Part shown: in pieces, positions 50,833 to 60,861 of the stretch
Layout: the number at the start of each line of letters is the position of its first letter
Position numbering within the stretch: position 1 is the stretch's first letter
Source of the DNA: Rhodobacter viridis
GTDB taxonomy: Bacteria; Pseudomonadota; Alphaproteobacteria; Rhodobacterales; Rhodobacteraceae
DNA length: 64,000 nucleotides
NCBI RefSeq assembly: GCF_003217355.1
Contig: NZ_QJTK01000011.1
Location: 1 to 64,000, forward strand
Direction of reading: 5' to 3'
Translations under genes and position numbers: made by a program
The notes under the pieces: generated by a model
The model's database searches: none
The model's input: only the letters and a program-made list of their open reading frames with translations
Told to the model about the DNA's origin: nothing

Positions 50833-52401
50833 GTGACCCTGCGCCCCCTTTTCTTCGCGGCCACTGCTGCGCTTGCCCTGCTCGCCCCCATCGCCCCCGC
50901 GACATGGGCCGAGATGCCCGCCGAAGGTCCGACCCTCGCCGCCCCCGCGCCCTTCAGCTTTGACGCCCTTGCCGCCCGCGCCGCCGCGATCGCCCGCGCG
51001 CCCTATGTGCCCAGCCCGCCGCGCCAGCCCGAGGTGCTCGCCCGCATCGATTTCGACGCGCATTGGAAACTCCGCTACCGCAAGGACAAGACCCTGCATC
51101 AGGACGGCGTGCCGGTGCAGTTCTTCCACATGGGCACCTATTTCCGTCAGCCGGTGAAGATGTTCGCGGTGACGAACGGCGCGGCGCGCGAAGTCGTCTA
51201 TTCGCCCGACCTTTTCGACATGCCCAAGGACAGCCCGGCGCATGATCTTTCGCCCGATGCGGGCTTTGCGGGCTTGCGCATCCTGCGCCCCGACCTTTCG
51301 GGCGACTGGATTTCCTTCCTGGGCGCCTCCTACTTCCGCACCGAGGGGGCGCTTGGCCAATTCGGCCTTTCGGCAAGGGCCATCGCCGTCGATACCGGCC
51401 TGCCCTCGGGCGAGGAATTCCCCCGGTTCACCGAGGTCTATCTGGAAGACGCGCCCGAGGGGCAGGCGATCGTCACCGCGCTGGTCGAGGGGCGCAGCCT
51501 CGCCGGGGTCTGGCGGATGGTGATCACGAACCGCCCGGGGCAGGGGCAGGTGATGGCGGTCGAAAGCCGTCTTTACCTGCGCAAACCGGTGGCGCGGCTC
51601 GGCATCGCGCCGCTCACCTCGATGTTCTGGTATTCCGAGACGAACCGGCTGCAATCGCTCGACTGGCGCCCCGAGGTGCATGACAGCGACGGCCTCTCGA
51701 TCGTTCCGGTCGAGGGCACGCCGATCTGGCGCGCGCTCGATGTGCCGGGCAAGATCGTCACCACGCGCTTTGCCGGGCCCGCGCCAAAGGGCTTCGGCCT
51801 TGTGCAGCGTGACCGGAACTTCGATCATTATCAGGATGATGGCGTCTGGTATGACCGCCGTCCCACGGTCTGGGTCGAACCGACCTCGGATTGGGGCAGG
51901 GGGGCGGTGACGCTCGTTGAACTGCCGACGCATGACGAGACGAACGACAATATCGTCGCCTTCTGGACCCCCGAGACCCTGCCCCCGCCGGGACAGGAGC
52001 TGCGCTTCGACTACACCCTGCACTGGGTCGACAAGGCGCCCCTGCAAACCGATCTGGCGCAGGTGGTCGACAGCCGCATCGGCGCGGGGGGCAATCCGGG
52101 CCAGTCGCAGCCGAAGGATCAGATCAAGGTGGTGCTCGATTTCGAAGGCCCGGCACTTGCAGGTCTGGGCGAGGCCGATGCCGTGCAGCCCGCGATCACC
52201 GCGCCGCCCGGCGTCGAGATCATCAACCCCTTCGCGCATCCGATCCGCGGCACCGATCGCTGGCGGCTCGTCTTCGACGTGAAGACCGCGCCCGGCACCG
52301 AGACGGTCGATCTGCTCGCCACGATCAAGCGCGGCGGCCGGGCGTTGAGCGAGACCTGGGCCGGGGTGCTGCATCCCGCGCAGATCGAAGCGCGGCGCTG
52401 A
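50833..52401 (+). CDS. opgG: periplasmic glucan biosynthesis protein (OpgG/MdoG family)
   Basis: A 522-residue exported protein. GTG at 50833 with AAGGAG six bases upstream gives the signal peptide VTLRPLFFAATAALALLAPIAPATWA. The body follows OpgG/OpgD: FDALAARAAAIARAPYVPSP, SFLGASYFRTEGALGQFGLSARAIAVDTG, TSMFWYSETNRLQSLDWRPEVHDSDGL, and GFGLVQRDRNFDHYQDDGVWYDRRP. It builds or trims osmoregulated periplasmic glucans. No opgH is adjacent here. Confidence 0.9.
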   Translation: MTLRPLFFAATAALALLAPIAPATWAEMPAEGPTLAAPAPFSFDALAARAAAIARAPYVPSPPRQPEVLARIDFDAHWKLRYRKDKTLHQDGVPVQFFHMGTYFRQPVKMFAVTNGAAREVVYSPDLFDMPKDSPAHDLSPDAGFAGLRILRPDLSGDWISFLGASYFRTEGALGQFGLSARAIAVDTGLPSGEEFPRFTEVYLEDAPEGQAIVTALVEGRSLAGVWRMVITNRPGQGQVMAVESRLYLRKPVARLGIAPLTSMFWYSETNRLQSLDWRPEVHDSDGLSIVPVEGTPIWRALDVPGKIVTTRFAGPAPKGFGLVQRDRNFDHYQDDGVWYDRRPTVWVEPTSDWGRGAVTLVELPTHDETNDNIVAFWTPETLPPPGQELRFDYTLHWVDKAPLQTDLAQVVDSRIGAGGNPGQSQPKDQIKVVLDFEGPALAGLGEADAVQPAITAPPGVEIINPFAHPIRGTDRWRLVFDVKTAPGTETVDLLATIKRGGRALSETWAGVLHPAQIEARR

Positions 52402-52492
52402 TCCGGGGTCTCTCCGGCACGGCGGCTGCGCGGGAAAGCTTGGGCGATGCGGCCCGGTTTCGTGCCAGGGAAGCCGCCGACCTGACGTGCTC

Positions 52493-53398
52493 TTACGCGA
52501 GGGGCGCCGCGGCCTCGGGCGCGTGCGGCACGCTGGCGGCAAAGGCCGCCGCCGCCGGGGGCAGGGCGCCGCAACGGCTGGCGAGCGCGATCGAGACCGT
52601 CGGGACCGGCGCCTGCAGGTGGCGATAGCGTACCCCCTCCAGCGCCAGTTTCTCGACCGAGGCGGGGACGAGCGAAAACCCGAGCCCCGAGGCGACCAGC
52701 GCCAGAATCGTGGCGATCTGCGGTGCGGCCGGGCCAAGGCGCGGCTCCACCCCCGCGGCGCGACAGGCCGCGATCGCGGCGTCATGCAGGCTCAGCGCCA
52801 TCTCGCGCGGGGTCAGGATCAGCGGCGTGCCTGCCAGATCGCGCAGCGACACCGGGCCCGTGCCCGGCAGATCGCCCCCGGCCGAAACCACGGCGACAAG
52901 CGGTTCCGAAAGCAGCGGTCGCGTCACCAGATCGGGCGGATCGGAGCGGCTCGGCCGCAAGATCGCCAGATCGAGATGGCCCGCCAGAACCTCTTCGCGC
53001 AGGCGCAGCGAATTCGCCTCGATCAGATGCAGGGTGACGCCGGGACGCTCGGTCCGAAAGCCGCGGATCAGCCCCTGCACCGCCGGATTGAGCGCCGCCG
53101 TGCCGGTCAGCCCAAGGCGCAAGACGCCGGTTTCGCCCCGCGCCGCCGCCCGGGCCGCGGCAATCGCCGCTTGCGCCGCCTCGGGCAGCGGGGCGACGGC
53201 GGCACGAAACACCCGGCCCGCCTCGGTCAGCTCTGCCCCCTGCGGCAAGCGTCGAAACAGCCGCGTGCCGATCTCGGTTTCCAGATCGCGGATCTGCTGG
53301 CTCAGCGGCGGCTGGCCGATGCCCAGCTTCGCCGCCGCGCGGGTGAAGTTGCCCTCCTCGGCGACGGCGAGGAAATAGCGGATGTGGCGCAGCTCCAT
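52493..53398 (-). CDS. LysR-family transcriptional regulator
   Basis: A 301-residue regulator. The helix-turn-helix is MELRHIRYFLAVAEEGNFTRAAAKLGIGQPPLSQQIRDLE, with a LysR substrate-binding domain from about residue 90 (LRLGLTGTAALNPAVQGLI). The start MELRHIRYF is the normal family start. It is divergent from an MFS exporter gene 88 bases away, the usual arrangement for a LysR regulator and its target. The closest type is the BenM/CatR-like group, but the inducer is unknown. Confidence 0.88.
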   Translation of the reverse strand: MELRHIRYFLAVAEEGNFTRAAAKLGIGQPPLSQQIRDLETEIGTRLFRRLPQGAELTEAGRVFRAAVAPLPEAAQAAIAAARAAARGETGVLRLGLTGTAALNPAVQGLIRGFRTERPGVTLHLIEANSLRLREEVLAGHLDLAILRPSRSDPPDLVTRPLLSEPLVAVVSAGGDLPGTGPVSLRDLAGTPLILTPREMALSLHDAAIAACRAAGVEPRLGPAAPQIATILALVASGLGFSLVPASVEKLALEGVRYRHLQAPVPTVSIALASRCGALPPAAAAFAASVPHAPEAAAPLA

Positions 53399-53486
53399 GC
53401 TATCTGTTTTTCCTATGAAGAATGGCTTTGATATATATTGGACTGCCGGGCGGCCGCGGTCTATCCCCTGCCGAAAGGAGATCGAG

Positions 53487-54686
53487 ATGACCGCCGCCCC
53501 CGTTGCGCCGCAGATTGCCCGCGGCACCGCGCCCTTTGCCCGGATCCGGCTCGCGCTGTTCCTTGCGGGCTTTGCGAGCTTCGCCGCGATCTACTGCGTG
53601 CAGCCGCTTCTGCCCGCCTTTTCAAAGGGATTTCAGGTCTCGCCCGCGCAAAGCTCGCTTGCCCTGTCGCTGACGACCGGGGCGCTGGCGGGGGCGATCA
53701 TGGCGATGGCGGGGCTGTCGCAGCGGCTTGGGCGCAAGGCGGTGATGGCGGGGTCGATGTTTGCGGGCGCGGCGCTGACGCTGGCGGTGGCGCGGCTTGG
53801 CGACTGGCACGCGCTGCTTGCGGCGCGGTTCGGTCTGGGGCTGGCGATGGGCGGCGTGCCCGCGGTGGCGATGGCCTATCTTGCCGAGGAGATCCGCCCC
53901 GCCGATCTGGGCCGGGCGATGGGGCTTTACATCGGCGGCACCGCCTTCGGGGCGATGATGGGGCGGGTCGGCATGGGCGGGCTGGCCGAGCTGCTCGACT
54001 GGCGCGGCGCGATGGCGGTGCTGGGCGGGCTCTGTCTTCTGGCGGCGCTGGGCTTTGCGCTGCTGCTGCCGCCCTCGCGCCATTTCACCCCGCGCGCCGG
54101 GATCGGGCTTGCCGGGCATCTGCGGCTCTGGGCCGGGCATCTGCGCCGCCCGGCGCTGCAACGGCTTTATGCGATGGGCTTTTGCCTGACGAGCGTCTTC
54201 GTGACGCTGTTCAATTATGCCACCTTCCGGCTCTCGGCACCGCCCTTCGGGCTGACGCAGGGACAGGTGAGCCTGATCTTTCTGGCCTTCGGTCTGGGCG
54301 TCGTCGCCTCGCCGCTGGCCGGACGTCTGGCCGACCGGTTCGGGCGCGGCCGACTGCTGCAACTCGCTTTCGGGCTGATCCTGATCGGCAGCCTTGCCAC
54401 CTTGCCCGCCTCGCTTGCCGCGATGGCATCGGGGGTCGCGCTGGTCACCACCGGGTTCTTCATCGGCCATGCCGTGGTCTCAAGCGCGGTCGGCGCCGTG
54501 GCCGAGGGGGCCAAGGGCCATGCCTCCTCGCTTTATCTGCTGTTCTACTATGCCGGATCGAGCCTGACCGGATCGCTTGGCGGCTGGTTCTGGCAGCATC
54601 TGGGCTGGCCGGGCGTGGTCGGGCTGACGGTCACCGCCGCGCTGGCCGGGCTTCTCCTCAGCTTGCGCCCGGTGCCCGCGCGCTGA
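53487..54686 (+). CDS. MFS transporter, YnfM-type
   Basis: A 399-residue protein with twelve membrane segments. Its N-terminus (LFLAGFASFAAIYCVQPLLPAFSKGF) and LSLTTGALAGAIMAMAGLSQRLGRK are typical of the YnfM branch of major-facilitator drug/sugar efflux proteins, with the loop motif LGRK and GRLADRFGRGR repeated in the second half. CGAAAGGAG precedes ATG. It is probably regulated by the divergent LysR protein. The substrate is unknown. Confidence 0.87.
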   Translation: MTAAPVAPQIARGTAPFARIRLALFLAGFASFAAIYCVQPLLPAFSKGFQVSPAQSSLALSLTTGALAGAIMAMAGLSQRLGRKAVMAGSMFAGAALTLAVARLGDWHALLAARFGLGLAMGGVPAVAMAYLAEEIRPADLGRAMGLYIGGTAFGAMMGRVGMGGLAELLDWRGAMAVLGGLCLLAALGFALLLPPSRHFTPRAGIGLAGHLRLWAGHLRRPALQRLYAMGFCLTSVFVTLFNYATFRLSAPPFGLTQGQVSLIFLAFGLGVVASPLAGRLADRFGRGRLLQLAFGLILIGSLATLPASLAAMASGVALVTTGFFIGHAVVSSAVGAVAEGAKGHASSLYLLFYYAGSSLTGSLGGWFWQHLGWPGVVGLTVTAALAGLLLSLRPVPAR

Positions 54687-54709
54687 ACCGCGCCGGATCG
54701 GAAACCGGC

Positions 54710-55312
54710 TCAGTTCAGCCGTTGCAGGTGACGTTCAAGGATCGCGGCGGCACCCTTCGGGTCGCGGCGGCGGATCGCGGCCATGATGCCGTGGTGATCG
54801 GTGTCGATCCTTGGCCGCCAGCGCGCGCGGTAATGCACGAGGATGTAGCGCGCGGCGAGGTTTTGCATGTTCTCGACCGATTCCAGGAGCCGCGGCATTT
54901 CGCAGGCCTCGTAGATCTTCATGTGGAAGGCGCGGTTCATTTCCTCCCACTCGTATATGTCGGGCGCCTGATCGCAGGCCTCGCGCAGCCGGTCGGCCTC
55001 GCGCACCTGCGCGGGGCTCAGGTGGGGGACGGAATGCAGAAGGGTCAGCGGCTCGAGCGCAAGCCGCATCAGCTTCAGCTCGCGCTGCGCCAAGGGGTCA
55101 AGCGGCGCGACCTGCACGCCCTTGTTGTGCTGCGACACCACCAGCCCGCGGGCGGCCAGCTTGAGCAAAGCCTCGCGCACCGGAACATGGCTCACCCCGA
55201 ATTCGGCCGCGACATAATCCTGCCGCAGCCGCTCGCCTGCGCTCAACTCGCCCCGGATGATGCGGCGCGCGATCTCGTCGGCGATCAGCTGGGGGGTGGG
55301 GGAAACGGTCAT
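54710..55312 (-). CDS. GntR-family regulator (FCD type), BioR candidate
   Basis: A 200-residue regulator. The winged helix is IADEIARRIIRGELSAGERLRQDYVAAEFGVSHVPVREALLKLAARGLV, followed by an FCD domain with metal-site-like residues (MNRAFHMKIYEA, TDHHGIMAAI). It lies 41 bases beyond bioC on the same strand. BioR, the biotin repressor of alphaproteobacteria, is a GntR/FCD protein of this size, and candidate BioR boxes precede bioB. The assignment is therefore plausible but not proven; a general GntR regulator is the alternative. Confidence 0.7.
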   Translation of the reverse strand: MTVSPTPQLIADEIARRIIRGELSAGERLRQDYVAAEFGVSHVPVREALLKLAARGLVVSQHNKGVQVAPLDPLAQRELKLMRLALEPLTLLHSVPHLSPAQVREADRLREACDQAPDIYEWEEMNRAFHMKIYEACEMPRLLESVENMQNLAARYILVHYRARWRPRIDTDHHGIMAAIRRRDPKGAAAILERHLQRLN

Positions 55313-55353
55313 GGCGGCGGAAACCTGAGGCGACGATCGGCGGCCGGGGCCGC

Positions 55354-56082
55354 TCAGCACCTGCGCGCAATACAGTAAGACGGCCGATAGGTCAAAGTTG
55401 TCGGACCGGCCCGGTTCATCTGCTGCATCAGGCGGCGCAGCTGTGGCACCGACAGATGCCCCGCCCGCAACCCGTTCACCCCCGTCGCCCGCAGATGCTC
55501 CATCAGCGCCCGGGCGTCGGGGAAGGCGAGCGTGATGCTCTCGTCCCAAGCGGTGATGAGTTGCAGCCCCGCGGGCAGATCGGCGCAAAGCCCCGCCGCA
55601 TCGCGATAGGAGGGCGCGCCGGGCGGCAGGCCAAGCCCCGCCAGTTCGGGGAAGTTGCCCGGCCCGAAGCTGCTGAGCGCCAGAAGCCCGCCGGGGCGCA
55701 GCGCGCGGGCGGCTTTTTCCAACAGCGCCGCGGGATCGGCAAGCCATTGCAGCATCGAGGCCGAGGCGATCAGATCAAGCCCCGCGGGAAAGCGCAGATC
55801 CGCCGCATCGCCGGGCAGCGCCTGCACCCGGGCCCTCGCAGGCCAGCCGAGCGCGGGCAGGGGGGCGACAAGGTCATTGAGCCAGACCTCCCCCGGTTCG
55901 AGCTGTGCCAGCGCGCGCGTCAGAAAGCCGGTGCCGTGACCAAGTTCCAGCACCCGTGCGCCGCGGGCGACACGCGGCGCGATCTCGCCCGCCAGGCGCG
56001 CGGCGATCTGCGCCTGCGCGCAGGCGGCGCCGTCGTAGCTCTGCAGATGGCGGGCAAAGCCCGTGGCGATGCGCGGGATCAT
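55354..56082 (-). CDS. bioC: BioC, malonyl-ACP O-methyltransferase
   Basis: A 242-residue methyltransferase. SAM site ARVLELGHGTGFLTRAL, acidic ALPGDAADLRFP and LDLIASASMLQWLADPAALLEKAARALRPGGLLALSSFG follow BioC. It methylates malonyl-ACP (or CoA) to let fatty-acid synthesis build the pimeloyl chain of biotin. Its start overlaps the bioG stop by four bases (ATGA). With BioG it supplies pimeloyl-ACP to BioF. Confidence 0.9.
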   Translation of the reverse strand: MIPRIATGFARHLQSYDGAACAQAQIAARLAGEIAPRVARGARVLELGHGTGFLTRALAQLEPGEVWLNDLVAPLPALGWPARARVQALPGDAADLRFPAGLDLIASASMLQWLADPAALLEKAARALRPGGLLALSSFGPGNFPELAGLGLPPGAPSYRDAAGLCADLPAGLQLITAWDESITLAFPDARALMEHLRATGVNGLRAGHLSVPQLRRLMQQMNRAGPTTLTYRPSYCIARRC

Positions 56083-56675
56083 CCGGTGATCTCCTGCCAG
56101 TCCTGCCAGCGGCCAAAGGGGCTGTGGCCGCCGTCGAGCCAGTCGATCCGCGCCCCCGGCCAGGCGGATTCCAGCGCGGCGGGGGGGAAGATGCGATCTT
56201 CGCGCGCGGCAAGGAGGCGCGCGAAAGCCGGGGCGGGCGCGGCCGGGCGGCTGGCCAGCGCCTGAAGTTCGGCACCAAGCGCGGCAAGGTCGGCCTCGGG
56301 CGGCACCGGTGACCCGGCGCGGCGGGCAAATTGCGCAAGGCTGCGCGGGCTCAGCCCCGCGATCGTGCCGTCATACATCGCCGGGCCGATCACCCTGCGC
56401 GGATCGGGGGCGCCGCAGATCGCCACCGCCCGGTCTGCGCGCAGGCGCGGCAGATGACGCGCGGCGACGGCGACGCCCATCGAATAGGCCACGACGATCC
56501 GGCGGTGATAGGGCGCCCAAAGCGCCTCGGGCAGGATCTCGTCGCGGTAGTCCGACAGCGCCAGAACATCCGCCGCCCCCTGCAGATGCCGGATCGGGTC
56601 CAGCCCGACCGCCCAACCCGCAAAGAAAAGGATCAGATCATCGCTGCCTTGGCGCTGCAGCCACTCCGCCCGCAT
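56079..56675 (-). CDS. bioG: BioG, pimeloyl-ACP methyl ester esterase
   Basis: A 198-residue alpha/beta hydrolase of the BioG (DUF452) family. Oxyanion region LILFFAGWAVG, nucleophile Ser in VVAYSMGVAVAARHL, Asp near AAREDRIFPPAAL and His in LDGGHSPFGRW form the triad. It removes the methyl ester after pimeloyl-ACP synthesis and replaces BioH. The start shares one base with the bioA stop (TGATG). Confidence 0.9.
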   Translation of the reverse strand: MRAEWLQRQGSDDLILFFAGWAVGLDPIRHLQGAADVLALSDYRDEILPEALWAPYHRRIVVAYSMGVAVAARHLPRLRADRAVAICGAPDPRRVIGPAMYDGTIAGLSPRSLAQFARRAGSPVPPEADLAALGAELQALASRPAAPAPAFARLLAAREDRIFPPAALESAWPGARIDWLDGGHSPFGRWQDWQEITG

Positions 56676-57943
56676 CAGAGCCCCCGCGCGATCGTGCACA
56701 TCGCGGTGGTGACGCGGCTCAGCTCGTCCGGCGCGATGGTCAGCGGCGGCATGGCGTAAAGCATCGGGCCGAAGGGGCGCAGCCAGACGCCGGTTTCGGC
56801 GCAAAAGCGGTGGATCGCATCCATCGGCAAGGGCGCGCGCATCTCGATCACGCCGATGCCGCCAAGCGCGCGGACATCCGCCACGCCTGCAAAGCCGCGC
56901 GCCGGGGCCAATTCTTGCGTGAATTGCGCCTCGATCCGGCGGGCTTCGGCGGACCAGTCGCGGCTTTGCCACAGATCCAGCGCGGCCACGGCCACCGCGC
57001 AGGCGAGCGGATTGGCCATGAAGGTCGGCCCGTGCATCAAGGCGCCCGTGCGCGCGGCCAGATCGCGGCTTGCCACCGTCGCGGCAAGGCTCATCATCCC
57101 GCCGGTCAGCGCCTTGCCCAGACACAGGATATCGGGCACGACCCCGGCCTTGTGCATCGCGAAATCGCTGCCGGTGCGGCTGAAGCCGGTGGCGATCTCG
57201 TCGAAGATGAGCGCGATCTCGAAGCGGTCACAGAGCGCGCGCAGCCCCCTCAGATAGGCGGGGTGGTAGAAATACATGCCGCTGGCGCCCTGCACGATGG
57301 GCTCAATTATGAAGGCGGCGATCTGATCGCCGTGCCGCTCGAAAAGGGCTGCGACCTCGGCCAGCCCGTTCCGGCTGTCGTCGCTCGGCCACGCCGCGCC
57401 ATAGGCAATGGGCGGGCGGGCGACGAAATGGTGTGGCGCGATGGCGGCGCCGAAATGGCTGTGCATCCCGCTTTCCGGGTCGCACAGGCTCATCGCCTTC
57501 CAGGTGTCGCCGTGATAGCCGCCGCGCGCCGTGGCAAGACTTGTGCGCCCGCGCCGCCCCTGCGCCAGCTGCGCCTGAATTGCCATCTTCACCGCGACCT
57601 CGACCGCGACCGAGCCGCTGTCGGAGTAAAACACCTGATCCAGCCCCTCGGGCAGGGCGGCGACGAGACGCCGGGTCAGCTCGATCGCCGGGCGATGCGT
57701 CAGCCCGCCGAACATCACATGCGGCAGGGTGGCGGCCTGATCCTGCAGCGCCGTCACCAGCGGCTCGGGCGCATGGCCGAAGGCGGTGCACCACCAGGAC
57801 GACATCGCGTCGATCATCTGCCGCCCGTCCGCAAGCGTCAGCCAGATCCCCTTCGCCGCGACGATCTTGTGCTGCGGCGCGGGGGTGAAGCGCGCGGTGT
57901 AGGGATGCCAGACATGGGCGGCATCAAAGGCAAGATCCTCCAT
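56675..57943 (-). CDS. bioA: BioA, adenosylmethionine-8-amino-7-oxononanoate aminotransferase
   Basis: A 422-residue class III PLP aminotransferase. [10 protein letters not shown] near the start, [13 protein letters not shown]-type active-site segment ([15 protein letters not shown]), [14 protein letters not shown] with the PLP Asp, and the Schiff-base Lys in [11 protein letters not shown]. It converts KAPA to DAPA with S-adenosylmethionine as amino donor. It abuts bioD and bioG with overlaps of one base, as a tightly packed operon. Confidence 0.95.
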   Translation of the reverse strand: MEDLAFDAAHVWHPYTARFTPAPQHKIVAAKGIWLTLADGRQMIDAMSSWWCTAFGHAPEPLVTALQDQAATLPHVMFGGLTHRPAIELTRRLVAALPEGLDQVFYSDSGSVAVEVAVKMAIQAQLAQGRRGRTSLATARGGYHGDTWKAMSLCDPESGMHSHFGAAIAPHHFVARPPIAYGAAWPSDDSRNGLAEVAALFERHGDQIAAFIIEPIVQGASGMYFYHPAYLRGLRALCDRFEIALIFDEIATGFSRTGSDFAMHKAGVVPDILCLGKALTGGMMSLAATVASRDLAARTGALMHGPTFMANPLACAVAVAALDLWQSRDWSAEARRIEAQFTQELAPARGFAGVADVRALGGIGVIEMRAPLPMDAIHRFCAETGVWLRPFGPMLYAMPPLTIAPDELSRVTTAMCTIARGL

Positions 57944-58560
57944 CAGAGCGCCCCCCGGATCGTGTCAAGGTCGATGGCGCCGAAGGCCTCGGCCAGCGCT
58001 GGGCGGGTCAGCGCAGTGAGCGGCGGCAGGCGGCCCAAGGAGGGCAGATCGGCCACGCGGCAGATCGTGTCCTGACTGTCGCGCACCTCCGCGCCTACGA
58101 AAGCGACGCCCAGCATTGGCACGCGGCGGCTGCGGAGCGCCTCGATTGTCAGCAGGCTGTGGTTGATCGTGCCAAGGCGCGTGCGCGCCACCACGATCAC
58201 CGGTGCCTGCCACTCCGCCATCTGATCGGCGAAAAGCCTGCGCCCGGCGAGCGGCACCAGCGCGCCGCCCGCCCCCTCGATCACCAGCGAGCCGGGCAGA
58301 TCGGGCAGGGGCATCGGCCCGATCTCGACACCGTCGAGGGCCGCGGCCAGATGCGGCGAGGCCGGGGTGCGCAGCCGATAAGCCTCGGGCAGGGTGGGGC
58401 AACCGGTCAGCCGCGCCACGGTCTCGCGGTCGGTCTCTTCGTCGAGCCCCGCCTGCACGGGCTTCCAGTAGCACGCTTGCAAGGCCAGCGTCAGGCCGGC
58501 GCTGAAGACGGTCTTGCCGACGCCGGTATCGGTGCCGGTGATCACAAGGGCTGTCGTCAT
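57943..58560 (-). CDS. bioD: BioD, dethiobiotin synthetase
   Basis: A 205-residue enzyme with P-loop GTDTGVGKTVFSAGL, substrate segment CYWKPVQAG, VIEGAGGALVPL and RTRLGTINHSLLTIEAL. It closes the ureido ring of dethiobiotin from DAPA, CO2 and ATP. ATG at 58560 overlaps the bioF stop by four bases. Confidence 0.93.
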   Translation of the reverse strand: MTTALVITGTDTGVGKTVFSAGLTLALQACYWKPVQAGLDEETDRETVARLTGCPTLPEAYRLRTPASPHLAAALDGVEIGPMPLPDLPGSLVIEGAGGALVPLAGRRLFADQMAEWQAPVIVVARTRLGTINHSLLTIEALRSRRVPMLGVAFVGAEVRDSQDTICRVADLPSLGRLPPLTALTRPALAEAFGAIDLDTIRGAL

Positions 58561-59690
58561 GGGAGGAACTCGGTCCAAAGGTCTGAAATCGCGTCGAAAA
58601 GCGCGTCAATGTCGGAGGTTTGCAGCCCGCCCGTCAGCGAGATGCGCAGCCGCGCCGTGCCCTTCGGCACGGTCGGCGGACGAATGGCGCGCAGATCGAA
58701 GCCCGCCGCCTGCAACCGCGCGGCCGCGCTCAGCGCGGCCGTGTCGGCGCCAAGCACCCACGGCAGGATCTGGCTTTCGCCCGGGGCAAGCCCGATCTCG
58801 GCCGCGCGGTGCTGCGCCTGCGCGCGCAGCGCCGCCGCATGGGCGCGCAGCTCGGGCCGCGCGGGCAACAGGCGCAAGGCCGCCCGCACCGCCGCCGCCA
58901 TCAAGGGCGAGGGCGCCGTGGCATAGATGAAGGGCCGCGCCCGGTTCACCAGCGTTTCGATCAGCACCCGATCGGCACAGATCAGCGCGCCGCTCGCCCC
59001 CAGCGCCTTGCCGCAGGTATGCACGACGATCAGCGCCAGATCGCCCGCGTCGGGGGCCAGACCGCGCCCGTCGCGGCCATAAAGCCCGGTGGCATGGGCT
59101 TCATCGAGGATCAGCACCGCGTCTTCGCGCCGCGCGAGGGCGGCGAAATCTTCGACCGGGGCGAAATCGCCATCCATCGAATAAAGCGTCTCAAGCGCGA
59201 TCCAGACCCGCCCGCGCCCGCCCGCAGCCCGCCACAGATGGATCTGCCCGGCTGCATCCGCAACGTCATTGTGGCGAAAGCGGCGCAGCTCGGCCGCGCC
59301 CAGACGCATCCCCTCGTGCGCGCTCGCATGGATCAGCGCGTCATGCAGCACCAGATCCCCCGCCATCGGCAGCGTCGCAAAGACCGCCTGATTGGCCTGA
59401 AACCCGCCGCCCATGTAAAGGCAGGCCTCGGCCCCGAAAAAGGCGGCGGCCTCCGCTTCGAGCGCGGCAAATTCCGGGTCATTGCCGCGCAGAAGCCGCG
59501 ATCCGCCCGCCCCCACCGCGACCCCGCGCGCCAGAGCCTCGGTCACCGCCTGCGCCAGATCCGCCGAGGCGCGCAGGCCAAGGTAATCGTTCGAGGCGAA
59601 ATCGAGCCCCCGCGCCGAGATCAGCGCCCGCGCCCGGCCGCGTTCGGCGGCGCACAGAAGACGCTCGGCATGGCGGGGATACCGGCTCAC
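58557..59690 (-). CDS. bioF: BioF, 8-amino-7-oxononanoate synthase
   Basis: A 377-residue PLP enzyme. [42 protein letters not shown] and the Schiff-base Lys in [14 protein letters not shown] are the AONS marks. It joins pimeloyl-ACP and alanine. Its start overlaps the bioB stop by four bases. Confidence 0.93.
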   Translation of the reverse strand: MSRYPRHAERLLCAAERGRARALISARGLDFASNDYLGLRASADLAQAVTEALARGVAVGAGGSRLLRGNDPEFAALEAEAAAFFGAEACLYMGGGFQANQAVFATLPMAGDLVLHDALIHASAHEGMRLGAAELRRFRHNDVADAAGQIHLWRAAGGRGRVWIALETLYSMDGDFAPVEDFAALARREDAVLILDEAHATGLYGRDGRGLAPDAGDLALIVVHTCGKALGASGALICADRVLIETLVNRARPFIYATAPSPLMAAAVRAALRLLPARPELRAHAAALRAQAQHRAAEIGLAPGESQILPWVLGADTAALSAAARLQAAGFDLRAIRPPTVPKGTARLRISLTGGLQTSDIDALFDAISDLWTEFLP

Positions 59691-60634
59691 GCCGCATCCC
59701 CGCAGCGACGCGGCGCCTCGGGCTGCAGGCCGAGCTTGGCGAAAAGCCGGGCATCGGCGCTGTCATCGGGGTTCTCGGCGGTCAAGAGCGTGTCGCCGAC
59801 GAAGATCGAATTCGCCCCGGCAAAGAAGCACATCGCCTGCAATTCATCCGACATCGCGCTGCGCCCGGCCGAGAGCCGCACATAGGATTTCGGCATCAGG
59901 ATGCGGGCGGTGGCGATGGTGCGGACCATCTCGATCGGATCGAGCGGCGCGACATTGGCGAGGGGCGTGTCGGCCATCGGCATCAGCATGTTGATCGGCA
60001 CCGATTGCGGCGGCTCGGGCAGATCGGCGAGCGTCTGGATCATGCTGATCCGGTCCTCGGCCGCCTCGCCCAGACCGACGATCCCGCCCGAGCAGACATT
60101 GATCCCCGCCGCGCGGACTCGATCGAGCGTGTCGAGCCGGTCGGCAAAGCTGTGGGTCGAGATCACCGAGGGGTAGAAGCTTTCCGAAGTGTCGATGTTG
60201 TGGTTGTAGTAATCCAGCCCCGCCGTCTTCAACTGGACCACCTGACTGTCGTCGAGCATGCCAAGCGTCATGCAGGTCTCGAGCCCGAGCGCCTTGACCC
60301 CCTCGACCATCGCCAGAACGGTGGGCATGTCGCGCTCCTTGGGCGAGCGCCAGGCCGCGCCCATGCAATAGCGGGTGGCGCCCGAGGCCTTGGCCTTCTG
60401 TGCCTCGGCCAGAACCTTCTGCACCTCCATCAGCTTCGAGGCGGACAGCTTCGAGCCGTTGCGGGCCGATTGCGCGCAATAGGAACAATCCTCGGCGCAG
60501 CCGCCGGTCTTGATCGACAGAAGCTTCGCGCATTGGATGCGGTTGGGGTCGAAATTCTCGCGGTGAACGGTTTGCGCCCGGAACAGAAGATCCATGAGCG
60601 GAAGGGTGTAAATGTCTTGTGCGCGGCGTTGCAT
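59687..60634 (-). CDS. bioB: BioB, biotin synthase
   Basis: A 315-residue radical SAM enzyme. The [4Fe-4S] cysteines are C46, C50 and C53 in [13 protein letters not shown]. The [2Fe-2S] site residues and the Arg of the barrel end are in the expected regions ([26 protein letters not shown]). It inserts sulfur into dethiobiotin. ATG at 60634 follows AGGAGG. It heads the operon bioB-F-D-A-G-C. Confidence 0.95.
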   Translation of the reverse strand: MQRRAQDIYTLPLMDLLFRAQTVHRENFDPNRIQCAKLLSIKTGGCAEDCSYCAQSARNGSKLSASKLMEVQKVLAEAQKAKASGATRYCMGAAWRSPKERDMPTVLAMVEGVKALGLETCMTLGMLDDSQVVQLKTAGLDYYNHNIDTSESFYPSVISTHSFADRLDTLDRVRAAGINVCSGGIVGLGEAAEDRISMIQTLADLPEPPQSVPINMLMPMADTPLANVAPLDPIEMVRTIATARILMPKSYVRLSAGRSAMSDELQAMCFFAGANSIFVGDTLLTAENPDDSADARLFAKLGLQPEAPRRCGDAA

Positions 60635-60697
60635 GGCTGACCTCCTGGCTGGCGGGGTCAGAGGATCGCAAATCCGGGCGGCTCTCAATTTTGAAAG

Positions 60698-60707
60698 CTA
60701 TCTATGA
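60698..60707. promoter_or_regulatory. candidate BioR box upstream of bioB (proximal)
   Basis: CTATCTATGA matches the palindromic alphaproteobacterial BioR consensus TTATMKATAA at eight of ten positions, 64 bases upstream of the bioB start. A second candidate, TAATATATAA at 60805-60814, matches at nine of ten (minus strand TTATATATTA) but is more AT-rich and further away. Confidence 0.45.
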
Positions 60708-60861
60708 TCTGGTTGCGGCGGCTCGCGGCGAAGGGACATCTTTTCAATGCGTTGCGTGGCGATGTTCCGGGTGGCCCCGCAACAAGGCCGCGCCGCTCTG
60801 ACTATAATATATAATCCTTCCGCGCCGCCGGGTTGGTGGCGCTCGTTTCTTGCGCCCCGCT

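Noticed and set aside
55354-58560. Several plus-strand frames across the biotin genes.
   Set aside because: They are Arg/Ala/Pro-rich shadows. The minus-strand genes have intact catalytic residues and overlapping starts and stops.
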